From positions 1,364,001 to 1,428,000 of the forward strand of contig NZ_JBGBPY010000001.1 of assembly GCF_041107455.1 (NCBI RefSeq): a stretch of 64,000 nucleotides of DNA, given 5' to 3'. The stretch is from Rhodanobacter humi. Lineage in GTDB: Bacteria > Pseudomonadota > Gammaproteobacteria > Xanthomonadales > Rhodanobacteraceae. The position numbers were made by a program, and so were the translations under genes. Below, in pieces: positions 27,806 through 37,000 of the stretch. Each line of letters begins with the position of its first letter. Position 1 is the first letter of the stretch. The notes below the pieces were generated by a model. The model saw only the letters and a program-made list of their open reading frames with translations, had not been told where the DNA came from and made no database searches.

Positions 27806-27974
27806 GCTGCGTCCTTTGCTTTCCCCTGGGTTGGCCCTCTTCGCGTGCCGGCCCAGTCGTGTTCCTGGGTGCGCACTGTCGTCGGGCGAGGCCGGTTGCG
27901 TGTGGCTTGCGCAGGCGGCTGCCACAGCCGATCAGGCACAGATCCGCAGCCACAACCGATATGTAGCATATATA

Positions 27975-28019
27975 CAGTAGATTTATATTCTGTAGATTGC
28001 AAGACAGTAGAGGCGGAGG
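27975..28019. promoter_or_regulatory. Three CWGTAGA direct repeats at 15-bp spacing before the first XRE gene
   Basis: CAGTAGA (27975), CTGTAGA (27990) and CAGTAGA (28005) recur exactly every 15 bases. They lie in the divergent region between the TonB receptor gene and the XRE gene at 28029. The same arrangement precedes the paralogous XRE gene at 28550. They are candidate iterated operator sites for the XRE proteins themselves. Confidence 0.55.
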
Positions 28020-28028
28020 CTTGACTCC

Positions 28029-28271
28029 ATGCCTTCCAAGTCTCTGCACGCATTCCCATCAAGCGCTCGCTCTCACGTCGCGGCGAACATTCGCCGTCAA
28101 CGCAAGGCCAAAGGCCTGAGCCAAGAGAAGCTCGGTGAATTGGCTGAGCTGCATCGCACCTACGTGTCACAGCTCGAGCGCTGCAAGGCCAACATCTCTA
28201 TCGACGGCCTTGAGCGGATCGCTCGGGTTCTGGGGGTGGACGCCGCCGAGTTGCTCCAGCCCCCTGCGTAG
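28029..28271 (+). CDS. XRE-family HTH regulator, copy 1
   Basis: The 80-residue protein is nearly all one Cro/CI-type helix-turn-helix (about residues 17-75): VAANIRRQRKAKGLSQEKLG, then AELHRTYVSQLERCKANIS and DGLERIARVLGVDAAELLQP. A GGAGG-like site lies 10 bases upstream. It is divergent from the TonB receptor gene and has a paralog at 28550. It probably controls its own promoter and possibly the receptor-isopeptidase operon; both are inferred from position. Confidence 0.88.
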   Translation: MPSKSLHAFPSSARSHVAANIRRQRKAKGLSQEKLGELAELHRTYVSQLERCKANISIDGLERIARVLGVDAAELLQPPA

Positions 28272-28481
28272 AGGGATGGCGCCTTAGGGACCCCAGCGAA
28301 ATTGCCGCCACTTGGAGTGTCCACGCCCCAAAGGTCGTCTAGCCTGAGGCGACGGCCGAGGTCGCATGCGGACATCGGGGCCAAGGCGACGTGCAGGGGG
28401 ATACATCCCTTCTATTGGAGGCACCAGCCACCCGCGCTGCACAGCGTGACCGTCCTATGGCGTTCGCACCGACCGAGCGGG

Positions 28482-28541
28482 ATGTAGAGTTAAAAGAAGT
28501 AGATTTATACTCTGTAGAACGCAAGCCGGTAGATGGTCAGG
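28482..28541. promoter_or_regulatory. Four GTAGA direct repeats at 15-bp spacing before the second XRE gene
   Basis: GTAGA occurs at 28484, 28499, 28514 and 28529, exactly 15 bases apart. The second to fourth units align with the three units upstream of 28029 (AAGTAGATTTATACT, CTGTAGAACGCAAGC, CGGTAGATGGTCAGG). Conservation of the spacing in two leaders supports a protein-binding array. Confidence 0.55.
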
Positions 28542-28549
28542 CTGGAGGC

Positions 28550-28792
28550 ATGCCTTCAAAGTCCTCGCCGCGATCCCTGCCAAAAGCACGCGCCCGTGCT
28601 GCCGCGAATATTCGCCGCTTACGCACAGATCAAGGACTCAGCCAAGAGCAACTGGCTGAGGCAGCAGAGTTCCACCGCACATACGTCTCGCAACTCGAAC
28701 GCTGCGTTACCAACATCTCCGTCGATGGCCTCGAACGGCTTGCTCAGGCTCTGGGAGTGGATATCGTCGAGTTGCTGCAACCCCCAGCGTAG
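28550..28792 (+). CDS. XRE-family HTH regulator, copy 2
   Basis: This 80-residue paralog of the protein at 28029-28271 has the same length and ends: MPSKS at the start and LLQPPA at the end. The HTH reads AANIRRLRTDQGLSQEQLAE, then AEFHRTYVSQLERC and NISVDGLERLAQALGVD. The start is chosen by alignment to copy 1 and a GGAGG site 4-8 bases upstream; the frame is open further upstream to 28391 but lacks a ribosome-binding site. Gene and leader were duplicated together, 521 bases apart. Bases 28272-28481 have no convincing gene. Confidence 0.87.
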   Translation: MPSKSSPRSLPKARARAAANIRRLRTDQGLSQEQLAEAAEFHRTYVSQLERCVTNISVDGLERLAQALGVDIVELLQPPA

Positions 28793-28907
28793 GAGAATGC
28801 TGCGGTTGCGTCAGATTTCCCAGGATGTCGCGCAGACGACGAGCTCGCGCGGTTGACCAAGAACTTCAAGGGCTTGGGTAAACGCAAGCGCTGACGATCT
28901 AGGCGGC

Positions 28908-29213
28908 CTAGAAAAATCCGCCATGGCTGCCGCGAGTGGAAGCGCTAAAGGCACGGATTTGCGGCACTTGGATTTGTGCCCCCGTCGTCGGTTCCACCTG
29001 ACTTTCCGTGCCGGCTGGCTTACGCCTGGCAGCTTGGTCGGATCGGGCCAGACTTCGGGAGCAGCTTGATTCTGCCGCAGCATCGCAGTTAGCGATGTAG
29101 GAAACCCCCTCGCAGAACGTCAGCCACGGCAGGTAATCCGACCAAGGATCAAATCCGGGGTCCGTGCGACGTACGACTTGCAACGTACAACCGAGCAGCA
29201 ACCGCGAGAGCAA
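28908..29213 (-). CDS. Possible small hypothetical protein (101 aa)
   Basis: The open frame gives a 101-residue product (MLSRLLLGCTLQVVRRTDPG, then DYLPWLTFCEGVSYIANCDA) with no recognised domain. I see no strong ribosome-binding site. The N-terminal two-thirds look protein-like, while the C-terminal part is low-complexity. It may be a remnant or a chance frame. Confidence 0.3.
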   Translation of the reverse strand: MLSRLLLGCTLQVVRRTDPGFDPWSDYLPWLTFCEGVSYIANCDAAAESSCSRSLARSDQAARRKPAGTESQVEPTTGAQIQVPQIRAFSASTRGSHGGFF

Positions 29214-29311
29214 TGTGCGTCTGTAGCGGCTGGCGAGTGAGCTGTGCGCGAGTGGCCACTATCCGGGCCGACGAGGTGTGCGCATCCACTTGTTATGTGC
29301 GATACCCGCAG

Positions 29312-29569
29312 TCAAGCCACGGCAGTGTCGTCAGACTCGGCGTTGGGGTGAGCATAGTGGCCCAAGCGAGTCGTACGTTCCGGACTGATCAGATCCACCG
29401 AGGTGGTTAAACCAGTTCGAGCGTGCTGGTCCCGCGCCAGCTTGCGCGCCTCGGTGATGGCTCGCGCCAAGGTAAGGCGGCTCGCCAAGCAGGTTTGCTC
29501 GCGGCAGATGTTCCACTGTCCATCGTCAGTCTGCTGCAGGGTGTAGACGATCATCGGCCACCCATCCAT
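29312..29569 (-). CDS. Small hypothetical protein (85 aa)
   Basis: The product begins MIVYTLQQTDDGQWNICREQ from an internal ATG at 29554, or five residues earlier from 29569. It continues with LARAITEARKLARDQHARTG. A short beta start (W, C residues) followed by a helix resembles small domains of unknown function that read like modified DUF2188 proteins; I cannot assign it. No signal peptide. A 7-bp hairpin lies just upstream. Confidence 0.5.
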   Translation of the reverse strand: MDGWPMIVYTLQQTDDGQWNICREQTCLASRLTLARAITEARKLARDQHARTGLTTSVDLISPERTTRLGHYAHPNAESDDTAVA

Positions 29570-29577
29570 ATGAGAAA

Positions 29578-29595
29578 GGCCCCCTTACGGGGGCC
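29578..29595. terminator. GC hairpin between two small genes
   Basis: GGCCCCC/GGGGGCC (29578-29584 and 29589-29595) forms a perfect 7-bp stem with a TTAC loop. There is no T-run. Function is uncertain. The rest of 29596-29823 shows no gene. Confidence 0.35.
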
Positions 29596-29823
29596 AGTGA
29601 ACCGTGCAAGGGGGATTGCGACGGCTCGGGGCGCTCGGGGCATTGGCGAGGACCCACACTTCCCGGGCCCGACTAATTTGCAGCGCTCGCGACCAAGCAG
29701 CTATCGGAAGACGCTGCGCAACGGCGTAGGCAAAATCTGACATCATGCTGCGGTCAGACTATATTGCCCCACGTACCAAGGGTGCGCGCTTGTCGACGCA
29801 TACCGGCAAACAGGGGAAAACTC

Positions 29824-30144
29824 ATGTACCGGCAACTCATCCTGGCCACTGCGCTTGGCTTGGCCTGTGTCTTTGCTACAGCCGCACCCGCCTACCGGCT
29901 CGCACCGTCCCAGCCAGCGCAGCCGACGCAGCAGCGGCCGACAGCACCCGCACACGATGACCGTCTGATCGAGCCGGGAAGCTACGTCAACAAAGCCGGA
30001 AACACAGTCCACCGACCCGCGCACACCGTGTCAGGCAATGCCCCCAACGGAGCGACAGCTCAATGCAGGGATGGCAGCTACAGCTTCAGCCAAAGCCATC
30101 GAGAGACGTGTTCGCATCATGGCGGCGTGTCGCGCTGGCTGTGA
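29824..30144 (+). CDS. Secreted DUF3761-like protein
   Basis: The 106-residue protein has a signal peptide (LILATALGLACVFATAAPA), a Pro/Gln/Thr-rich linker, and a compact C-terminal domain. That domain reads PNGATAQCRDGSYSFSQSHR, then ETCSHHGGVSRWL. Paired Cys residues in AQCRDG and ETCSHHGG are typical of DUF3761 as I recall it. Role unknown, likely periplasmic or extracellular. ATG 29824 follows an AGGGGA site and starts the signal peptide cleanly. Confidence 0.75.
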   Translation: MYRQLILATALGLACVFATAAPAYRLAPSQPAQPTQQRPTAPAHDDRLIEPGSYVNKAGNTVHRPAHTVSGNAPNGATAQCRDGSYSFSQSHRETCSHHGGVSRWL

Positions 30145-30695
30145 ACTTCCTAGCATCTGCGATGCCTTGGCCACCGCCGCTCAGCTCGTACGCACTGTCG
30201 GCTTACTGATCGTGCCACTCACGCTGCACGAAGATACGACGTTCGATCATGCCTGCGCTTTCAGATGATCACGCTGACAATCGTAGGCCGGAATGTGATT
30301 TGATCCAGGGCAAGTCGCTCTAAAAGGCCGTAGCCATTGGCACCCGTTTCGCGCATCGGGCCGCACGCGGACCGAGCCATCAAGGGCTGGGCCTTGAGCC
30401 CATGACTCTGTGCAACGCACGACGCGCACGTGGGCGGACTCCACGATGACCGATGAGTGTTTGGCAAGCAGCAAGGGCCGCGGGCGCGGCCCTAACCAAA
30501 ATGGTGACTGGAGCGATCTTGGCACCGCAGGAAACACAACGGCAGGTGGCCAACGGCAACGCGAGGCATTCATTTGCGTATTGCCATAGCACTGACCAGA
30601 GATTGCCAGCGCAACTGACCAGTTCCGGCGCAGAACCTGACCACCACCCGCGAGCCGAGGATTTGGCGAAGAAACTGGGGTGGCAAGTCGTGCAG
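30145..30695. other. 551-base stretch without a supported gene
   Basis: Short frames exist on both strands (for example 30453-30701 plus and 30261-30573 minus), but none has a recognisable domain, a good ribosome-binding site or protein-like composition throughout. The stretch separates the DUF3761-like gene from the second Rhs immunity gene. It may be decayed toxin/immunity or mobile-element DNA. Confidence 0.3.
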
Positions 30696-31103
30696 CTATA
30701 AATTGGGAATGTTCGAGGCGACATCCGAAAGGAACGCTACAGGCCCATAGACAAAGGTCTTTAGCTCATTCGTAAATAGGGCGGCCCATGTTTTAGAAGG
30801 TGGGAGGGCGGCGACCTCAAAATGAGAAATTATGTCCCCTTTGAGGTGATTGAATGAGTAAAAATTAAGATAGATCGATACCGGAGGGAATTCAATTTTG
30901 ATTGACTCCAGCTCATAGATCGTGACGCCAGTGTCTCCGCGCATGATTGCTGCATTCGCAATGGCATTGAAGGTCGTGGCGTCCATTCCCAGCCCGCCAA
31001 ATAGCTCAAGTTCGCCCCAGTCTTTGCAATTCAGTGCGGCCAGGCCATATCGCGCAGATAATTTTGCGCTCAGTTCGTCTGCCTTATTGGTCATTTTCTT
31101 CAT
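30696..31103 (-). CDS. Probable immunity protein for the locus 2 Rhs-core toxin
   Basis: The 135-residue product (MKKMTNKADELSAKLSARYG, GGLGMDATTFNAIANAAIMR, VYGPVAFLSDVASNIPNL) has no signal peptide and no family I recognise. The start lies inside the toxin gene, overlapping it by 20 bases; ATG 31094 is an alternative. Size, overlap, AT-rich composition and position right after the toxin tip support an immunity role. It is unrelated to the locus 1 immunity protein, as expected for exchangeable tips. Confidence 0.7.
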   Translation of the reverse strand: MKKMTNKADELSAKLSARYGLAALNCKDWGELELFGGLGMDATTFNAIANAAIMRGDTGVTIYELESIKIEFPPVSIYLNFYSFNHLKGDIISHFEVAALPPSKTWAALFTNELKTFVYGPVAFLSDVASNIPNL

Positions 31104-31995
31104 ACCGCACTTTGGTCGTAGTCGAGGTGTTGGGCTGATTGACCTGAATAGTGGGGCGGTCACTAGTAGAGAAAGACCTTGCGCTGACCGTTGAACCATC
31201 GCTGTGCGTGCCGACCTGTACGGTTCCTCGTTCAGTCTCGACGGCCTTTACCGCCGCGCCCTTCATTGCGGAAGCTGTGTCACTGCGAAATTGCTTATTT
31301 CCGCCGCTCTTTACGATCTGTCGGACATTACCTTTGACATCATCCTTAATTGCATTTTTGGCCAGATTTGTTACGACCTTTTCACCAGTCTGGCTCGTCA
31401 CCTTGTCAATTAGGATGATGGTTTTCACTGCGCCGACGAGTTCGCCTAGACCGGAGGCTGTCAGCATTATTCCTACGCCAGTTACTCCAACGGTGCCGCC
31501 TATCTTGTCAGCTTCTTGTGGATGATCGTTAGCCCATTTTCCGTAGCTCTGAACCATCTGGTCACAAGTCACTCCGTCAGCGCATCGACCGTCAGGATCA
31601 GTGCGATTGATTGGATTGTTGTTTACGTAGGCATACCGATTGAAACTGTAGATATTGCCCGGACTCGGCCCCACCGGATCCGGACTCAAGAACCGCCCGA
31701 TCGACTGATAGTACCGCGCCTGCATGTACACCAGCCCCGTCTCCGGGTCGTTCACGTGTCCGGTATAGCCCGGCCCGTCCGGCGGACTCCCCAGCGACGC
31801 CACCGAGCTGCCGTAGGGCGTGTAGTCGTAGCGCGCGATGACGTTGCCCGACGCGTCCGCCTCCACCAGCGGCGTACCCTGCGGATCGGTGTAGACGTAG
31901 GTCACCGTGTCCGTTTGCGCATGGGCTTGCAGCCCCAAACCCAACCAAAGGCCGAACAGGCACAGGGAGCGAATGACGCGCTGACTGATCTTCAT
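31084..31995 (-). CDS. Secreted short Rhs-core protein with C-terminal RNase-like toxin tip (locus 2)
   Basis: The 303-residue protein matches the locus 1 copy almost exactly over its first about 130 residues. It has a signal peptide (IRSLCLFGLWLGLGLQAHA) and Rhs core (YTPYGSSVASLG, GYTGHVNDPETGLVYMQARY, GRFLSPDPV, NRYAYVNNNPINRTDPDGR). It then diverges completely. The tip contains a Gly-rich hydrophobic stretch and ends TERGTVQVGTHSDGSTVSAR, then SDRPTIQVNQP and KVRYEE. That DG-x-V-x-x-R ... RPT-x-x-V ... K-x-RY pattern resembles the barnase/EndoU-like RNase tips of contact-dependent toxins as I recall them. Confidence 0.85.
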   Translation of the reverse strand: MKISQRVIRSLCLFGLWLGLGLQAHAQTDTVTYVYTDPQGTPLVEADASGNVIARYDYTPYGSSVASLGSPPDGPGYTGHVNDPETGLVYMQARYYQSIGRFLSPDPVGPSPGNIYSFNRYAYVNNNPINRTDPDGRCADGVTCDQMVQSYGKWANDHPQEADKIGGTVGVTGVGIMLTASGLGELVGAVKTIILIDKVTSQTGEKVVTNLAKNAIKDDVKGNVRQIVKSGGNKQFRSDTASAMKGAAVKAVETERGTVQVGTHSDGSTVSARSFSTSDRPTIQVNQPNTSTTTKVRYEENDQ

Positions 31996-32164
31996 CGTGT
32001 GTCCTTTCTCGATCGTCATGGCCGTATCACGGACAAGCCATGGCATAGACGTAACCCGATGCATATAGACATGCATGAGCGATCAAACATATTGCGAAGC
32101 GTCATGCGTGACGCTATCGCAATGGCCTCACGCCTCGGCGACGACCTCATCATCGTCGACGGTA

Positions 32165-34042
32165 CTAATCCCAACTGGTCCAAGGCGAACACCCGCTGCT
32201 ATTGCATGCCTCCACTCGGAAGGAGCGCACGGGGCCGGTATAGGCGCCCGTCCACGTTGTGCTGGATCCCGAGTACATCTGGGTGATAGTGGCGCCACTC
32301 TCTTCTTGCACCACGTACGTCGTTGCATTGGGCTCTGCGGTCCAAGTGAGCGATGCAAAAATGTGCCCACTCGCGCCGGGGGTTTGTTTCACCGTGAGCG
32401 TAGGCGTTGCAGGAACCAGTGCCACTGCAACCGTACCGGCACCGCTCCACGGCCCACACCCACTCGCGTTGCACGCCTGCACCCGGTACGCGTAACTGCC
32501 GTCGCCGCGACCACTGGTGCCCCAACTGGTCGCATTGCTCGACTGCACCGTGCTCCAGCCACCGCCGTTGGCGCTCTCCTGCAAGGTATAACTCGATGCC
32601 GTCGCCACCGCGCCCCAGCTCACCGTGTAGCTGCCGTTCGTGCTGCTACCCGGCACGCTCAGGCTCGGCGCGCTGCCTGGTGGCAACAGCACGTTGGTCG
32701 TGCCCGTGCCACTCCACGGCCCGCAGCCGCTCGCGTTGCAGGCCTGCACGCGGTATGCATAGGCTCCGGTGGCTTGGCCGCTGGCACCCCAGCTCGCCGC
32801 ACCGCTCGACTGCACCGTGCTCCAGCCGCCGCTGTCGATGCTGATTTGCAGCGTGTAGCTGGTCGCCGTGGCGACACCACCCCAGCTCACCGTGTAACTG
32901 CCGGTGGTGCTGCTGGCTGGCACACTCAGGCTCGGCGCGCCGGCGGGCGGCAACAACACGGTGGTCGTGCCGGTACCGCTCCACGGCCCGCAGCCGCCCA
33001 CGTTGCAGGCCTGCACGCGATAACCGTAGCTGCCGTTGCCCCGACCGCTGGTGCTCCAGCTGCCATTGCCGTTCGACTGCACTGTGCTCCAGCTGCCGCC
33101 GTTGACGCTCTCTTGCAAGGTGTAACTGGTCGCCGTGGCCACACCACCCCAGCTCACGGTGTAGTTGCCGTTGGTGCTGCTTACCGGCACGCTGAGGCTG
33201 GGGGCACTCGTCGGCGGTAGCGTCACCACCAGCGTGCTGCCAGCTTGCCACGCCGTGCACACCGAGTTGCCGGCCGTGTCATTGCAGGCCTGCACGTGGT
33301 ACGTGTAGCTGCCGTCAGCCAGCCCGGTCAGAGCCGCGCTGGTGGCCGTGCCGCTGTACACCGTCGCCCAGGTGCCGCCACCATTGCTGCTCTGCTGCAG
33401 GGTGTAGCTCGTCACCGGCGACGCCGCCGTCCAGCTCACCGTGGCACTGCCCGTATAACTGGCGGCCGGCACACTCAAGGTCGGCACCGGTGATGGCACC
33501 ACGCCGTAATTGGTGTTCACGCTCACGGCCGCCGAGGTCGCGCTCCAGCCCGCCGTGCCATAGGCATCGCTCGCCTCCACCTGGTAGGTGTAGCTGCCCG
33601 TCGTGGTGCCCGGCCGGCTGATCGAGGTGGCGGTGGTATTGGTCGCGACCGCGGCCCACGCACCGCCATTGAGGCTTTCCTGCACCGTGTAGCCTGTCGC
33701 ACCTGTCGCCGCCGTCCAGCTCACCGTGTAGGGGCCGTTGATGGTGCCGCCCGGTACGCTGACCGTCGGGATCGCCGGCCAGACGCCCAGCGTGGCCGAG
33801 GTCGTCCACCCGCTGCAGTTGCTGCTGATGCAGGCCTGCACCCGGTAGACGTAACCGCCAGCGGCCAGGCCCGACACCGTCGTGCTGGTCGCTGCACCGC
33901 CGTACACCGTGCTCCAGCTGCCGCCACCGTCGCTGCTCTGCTGCAAGGTGTAACTGGTGGCGGCCAAGGCGCTGCCCCAGCTCACCGCCGAGCTGCCGGC
34001 GGTGGGATTGGTGCCGAAGCTGATGGCGCCGGGCTGAGACAG
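32165..34042. repeat. Array of seven fibronectin-III-like repeats (locus 2)
   Basis: On the minus strand this encodes the last about 625 residues of the second large Rhs protein. Units 1-3 are nearly the same as in locus 1, units 4-6 are shuffled variants (VATATSYTLQ, GCGPWSGTGTT), and unit 7 is different (VKQTPGASGHIFASLTWTAE) and ends the protein. The DNA repeat length is about 267-285 bases. Confidence 0.88.
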
Positions 34043-37000
34043 CTGCACGTGGTCGTGCCGGGCGACCAGGTGGGTGCCCAGGTAGATGAAGTTGGTGGTC
34101 GTGGCCGTACCGGGAGCGTACTGATACATCAGCTGGCCGGCTTGATCGTAGAAGTAGTACGTGGGCGAGCTGCTCGCCGGCTGCTTCACCACCCGCCGCC
34201 CCGCGGCGTCGTAGGTGTAGCTCTCCACGCCCGGCAGGCTGGTCAGCTGATGTTTGGCATCGAAGGCCAGCGTGGTGCTGTTCTGGGCGATCGTGTCGCC
34301 TTGTGCGTTGTAGCGGAGACTGTCGATCGTGCTGGCGCCCTGGGTGATGCTCGCCAGCTTGTTGGTAGCGTCGTAGTTGTAGGTCAGCGTCTGGCCGCCG
34401 GTCAGCCGGGTGCGCAGGTTGTTGATCGGATCGTAGGTGTAGCTTTCCGTGCCGTAGAGGTTGGCGGCGGTCGCACTGGTCAGGCGGTTCAGGTCGTCGT
34501 AGCCGAAGCTCTTGGTGCGCAGGCCGCTGGGGTCGGTCACCGCCGTGATGTTGCCGTCGGCATCGTAAGTGAGCGCTTCCTGCAGATCCGTCGTACTCCC
34601 CGTGCCGTCACTGAAGCCGCTGGTGAGCAGGCGGGCGTTTTGCGTGGCGGCATAGATGCGGCCGTTGCCGTAGGCGAAGCTCTCCACCTGACCGTTCGGG
34701 AAGTAACCGACGCCGGTGGCGTAGCTGCCCGCCTGCGTGGGGCGGCCCCAGGCATCGGGCGCGTAGCTCACGCTTTCGCTCGTGCCGGTACCGGCCGGGT
34801 AGCTCACCGTGGCGCGGTGACCGTAGGCGTCGTAGCCGTAGCCTAGCGCCCAAGTGAAGCCGCTGCCGGCCACCTGCAGGCTCTCGCCCGTGAGCGAACC
34901 TAAGCTGTTGTAGGCAAACCCTTGCGTGGCGACACCCGAGACGGCGGTGTGCACGCGGCCCAGCGCATCGTAGGTGTAGGTCGTGCCCTGCGTGCCCGCA
35001 GGCGGCGCGATCGTCAGCACGCGGTTCATCGGGTCGTAGCTGCGCGCGGTCTGTACGGCGGCAGCCACTTGATCCTGACCACACCCGCTCTCGGTGATGG
35101 TCTGGCCTTCGGCGCTCCACGCGAGGTTGTTCGCGCCGTCGTAGGCCATGACCGTGCTGCCGGTTTCAGGCTCGGTGGTGCGGCACAGGCGGTGGTAGCT
35201 GTCATAGATCAGCGTCTTGGTGACGCTGTCCGTCTCGGTGCCGTAGCTGCCCGATTGGGTGATCGCGGTCGGCTCGCCGTAGATATCGCGCGCGATGCCC
35301 TGGCTCACGCCGTCTGGAGCGCTGATCGACCACGGCGCGCTGTATACGGGCTGGTCGAAGGCCTGGAAGTAAGTCGTGGTGACCTTGCCTTTCGGGTCGG
35401 TCACCTGGGTGCCGGGGCCGCCCACATATTGGGTGGTGGTGGTCAGCAGGCCCAGCTCCGAGTCCTGCTGGCTCTGGGTCAGACGACCCAGGGCATCGTA
35501 GGTGCGGTGCGTGCCCGTGGTGATCGCCGACAGATCCGGGCTACCGGCCTCCGGATACGCGGCGAAGGTGGTCAGGCCGCGCCAGTCGTAGCCGGTGGCG
35601 GTGCTGATGTCCGCGCTGCCATTGGAGGTGTCGTCCAGCACCGGGCGCAGCTCGGCATCGAAATACGTGGTGTCGGTGGCACTGCCTTGGGTGACCGTGC
35701 GTCGCCAGTGGCCAGCGCCCACGCCGCGCTCCGCACCGGTCACGTAGGCGTAGGTGAACACCTTGGGATACCACTGCGCACTGTCGATGCTGCTGTCGTA
35801 GGGGTAGTTGATCTGCGCGATCCGGCCGACCGCGTCGTAGCTGTAGCCGGTGGTGTGGCCGGACTGGTCAGTGATCGCCGTGATCTGGCCGAGGTCATCG
35901 ACGGCCAAGGTCTCGTTGGTGCTGTCGGGATAGGCGATGGTCCGCGGAATGCCGCGGTAGTAGTTGCTCAAGCTGGTGGTGTGGTTGTCGCCATCCTCAA
36001 AACTGGCCAACTGGCCGGCGCTGTTCCACGTGTAGTTCATCAGCGTCTCGCCGAAGCGGGCGCGCGCGGTCAGTTCGTCCAGGCTGTTGTAGGTGTTGTG
36101 CGACTCCACTTCGCCCGTGCCCACGTTGGTCACGGTCTGCGGCAGGCCCAGCACCCACAGATTCGTGTCGTTGAGGTAGGCCGTGGTCTCCTCGATCGGC
36201 GATTGCCCGGCGATGTCGTTGTAGCGCTTCACGTCGGTGGGCTGCGCGTAGGCGTCGAAGGCCAGCGCCTGCCAGGTGTAGTTCTGGCCTTCCTGGGTGA
36301 TCGTGCGCTGTTGCAGCGGCGCATCTTCCGTGGTCTGCGCGGTGTTGTCGCGACCCTGCAGATCGACACCATACGAAGTCGGCCACGGGCCTCCCGTGGG
36401 ATTGGCGTAGAGGTTGGCCACCGAACGTAACACCGTGCCGCCAGCCGCGCCGCTGTAGTAGTCCGTGCGCAGCAGCTGCCCCTCGGTTGCATCGAAGCGG
36501 TTGCTGAAGGAGTAACGTGTGGCGTTGCCGCCTGGATCGGCGACGTCGGTATAGACCGCCGTGGGACACGTGCCGCTCGTCGCGCAGGGATCGTTGTCCC
36601 AGCTCTCGTTCATCGGCGAGTAGCTGTAGTTCCAGCTCTCCGTGGACACGCCGGCGCCCGACACCACCTCGCTGGTCATCGAATACTGGGCGTAGTACTC
36701 CGGATAGAGGGAGGCTAGGTATCCCGATCCGTAGCACTCCCAGTGAACGTAGGAACGCCCGTGTAGCATCGGTGTCAAGGTGAACGTGGCAGTCAAACCC
36801 GAAGGGTGCGTGATGCTGCCGGTCACGGTGCCCGTCGGCAAGGTAGGCAACGTTTTGGACTGGCAGAAACCGCCATCGTTCGGCTGGATGATCGGCGCCC
36901 CCGAGAAGGCGACATCGAGGCCACTCAAGTTGTATGACCAAGCACTGCCGTCGGGTAGCTGCACGCCGGTCAACCGGTCATTGGCATAACTGTAAGTCCA

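Noticed and set aside
28391-28549. An N-terminal extension of the second XRE protein
   Set aside because: The frame is open, but it covers the GTAGA operator array, lacks a ribosome-binding site and has no match in the paralog, which starts at the equivalent of 28550.
30453-30701. Small plus-strand frame of 82 codons
   Set aside because: No ribosome-binding site, domain or conserved-looking pattern; it ends against the immunity gene and overlaps equally plausible antisense frames.
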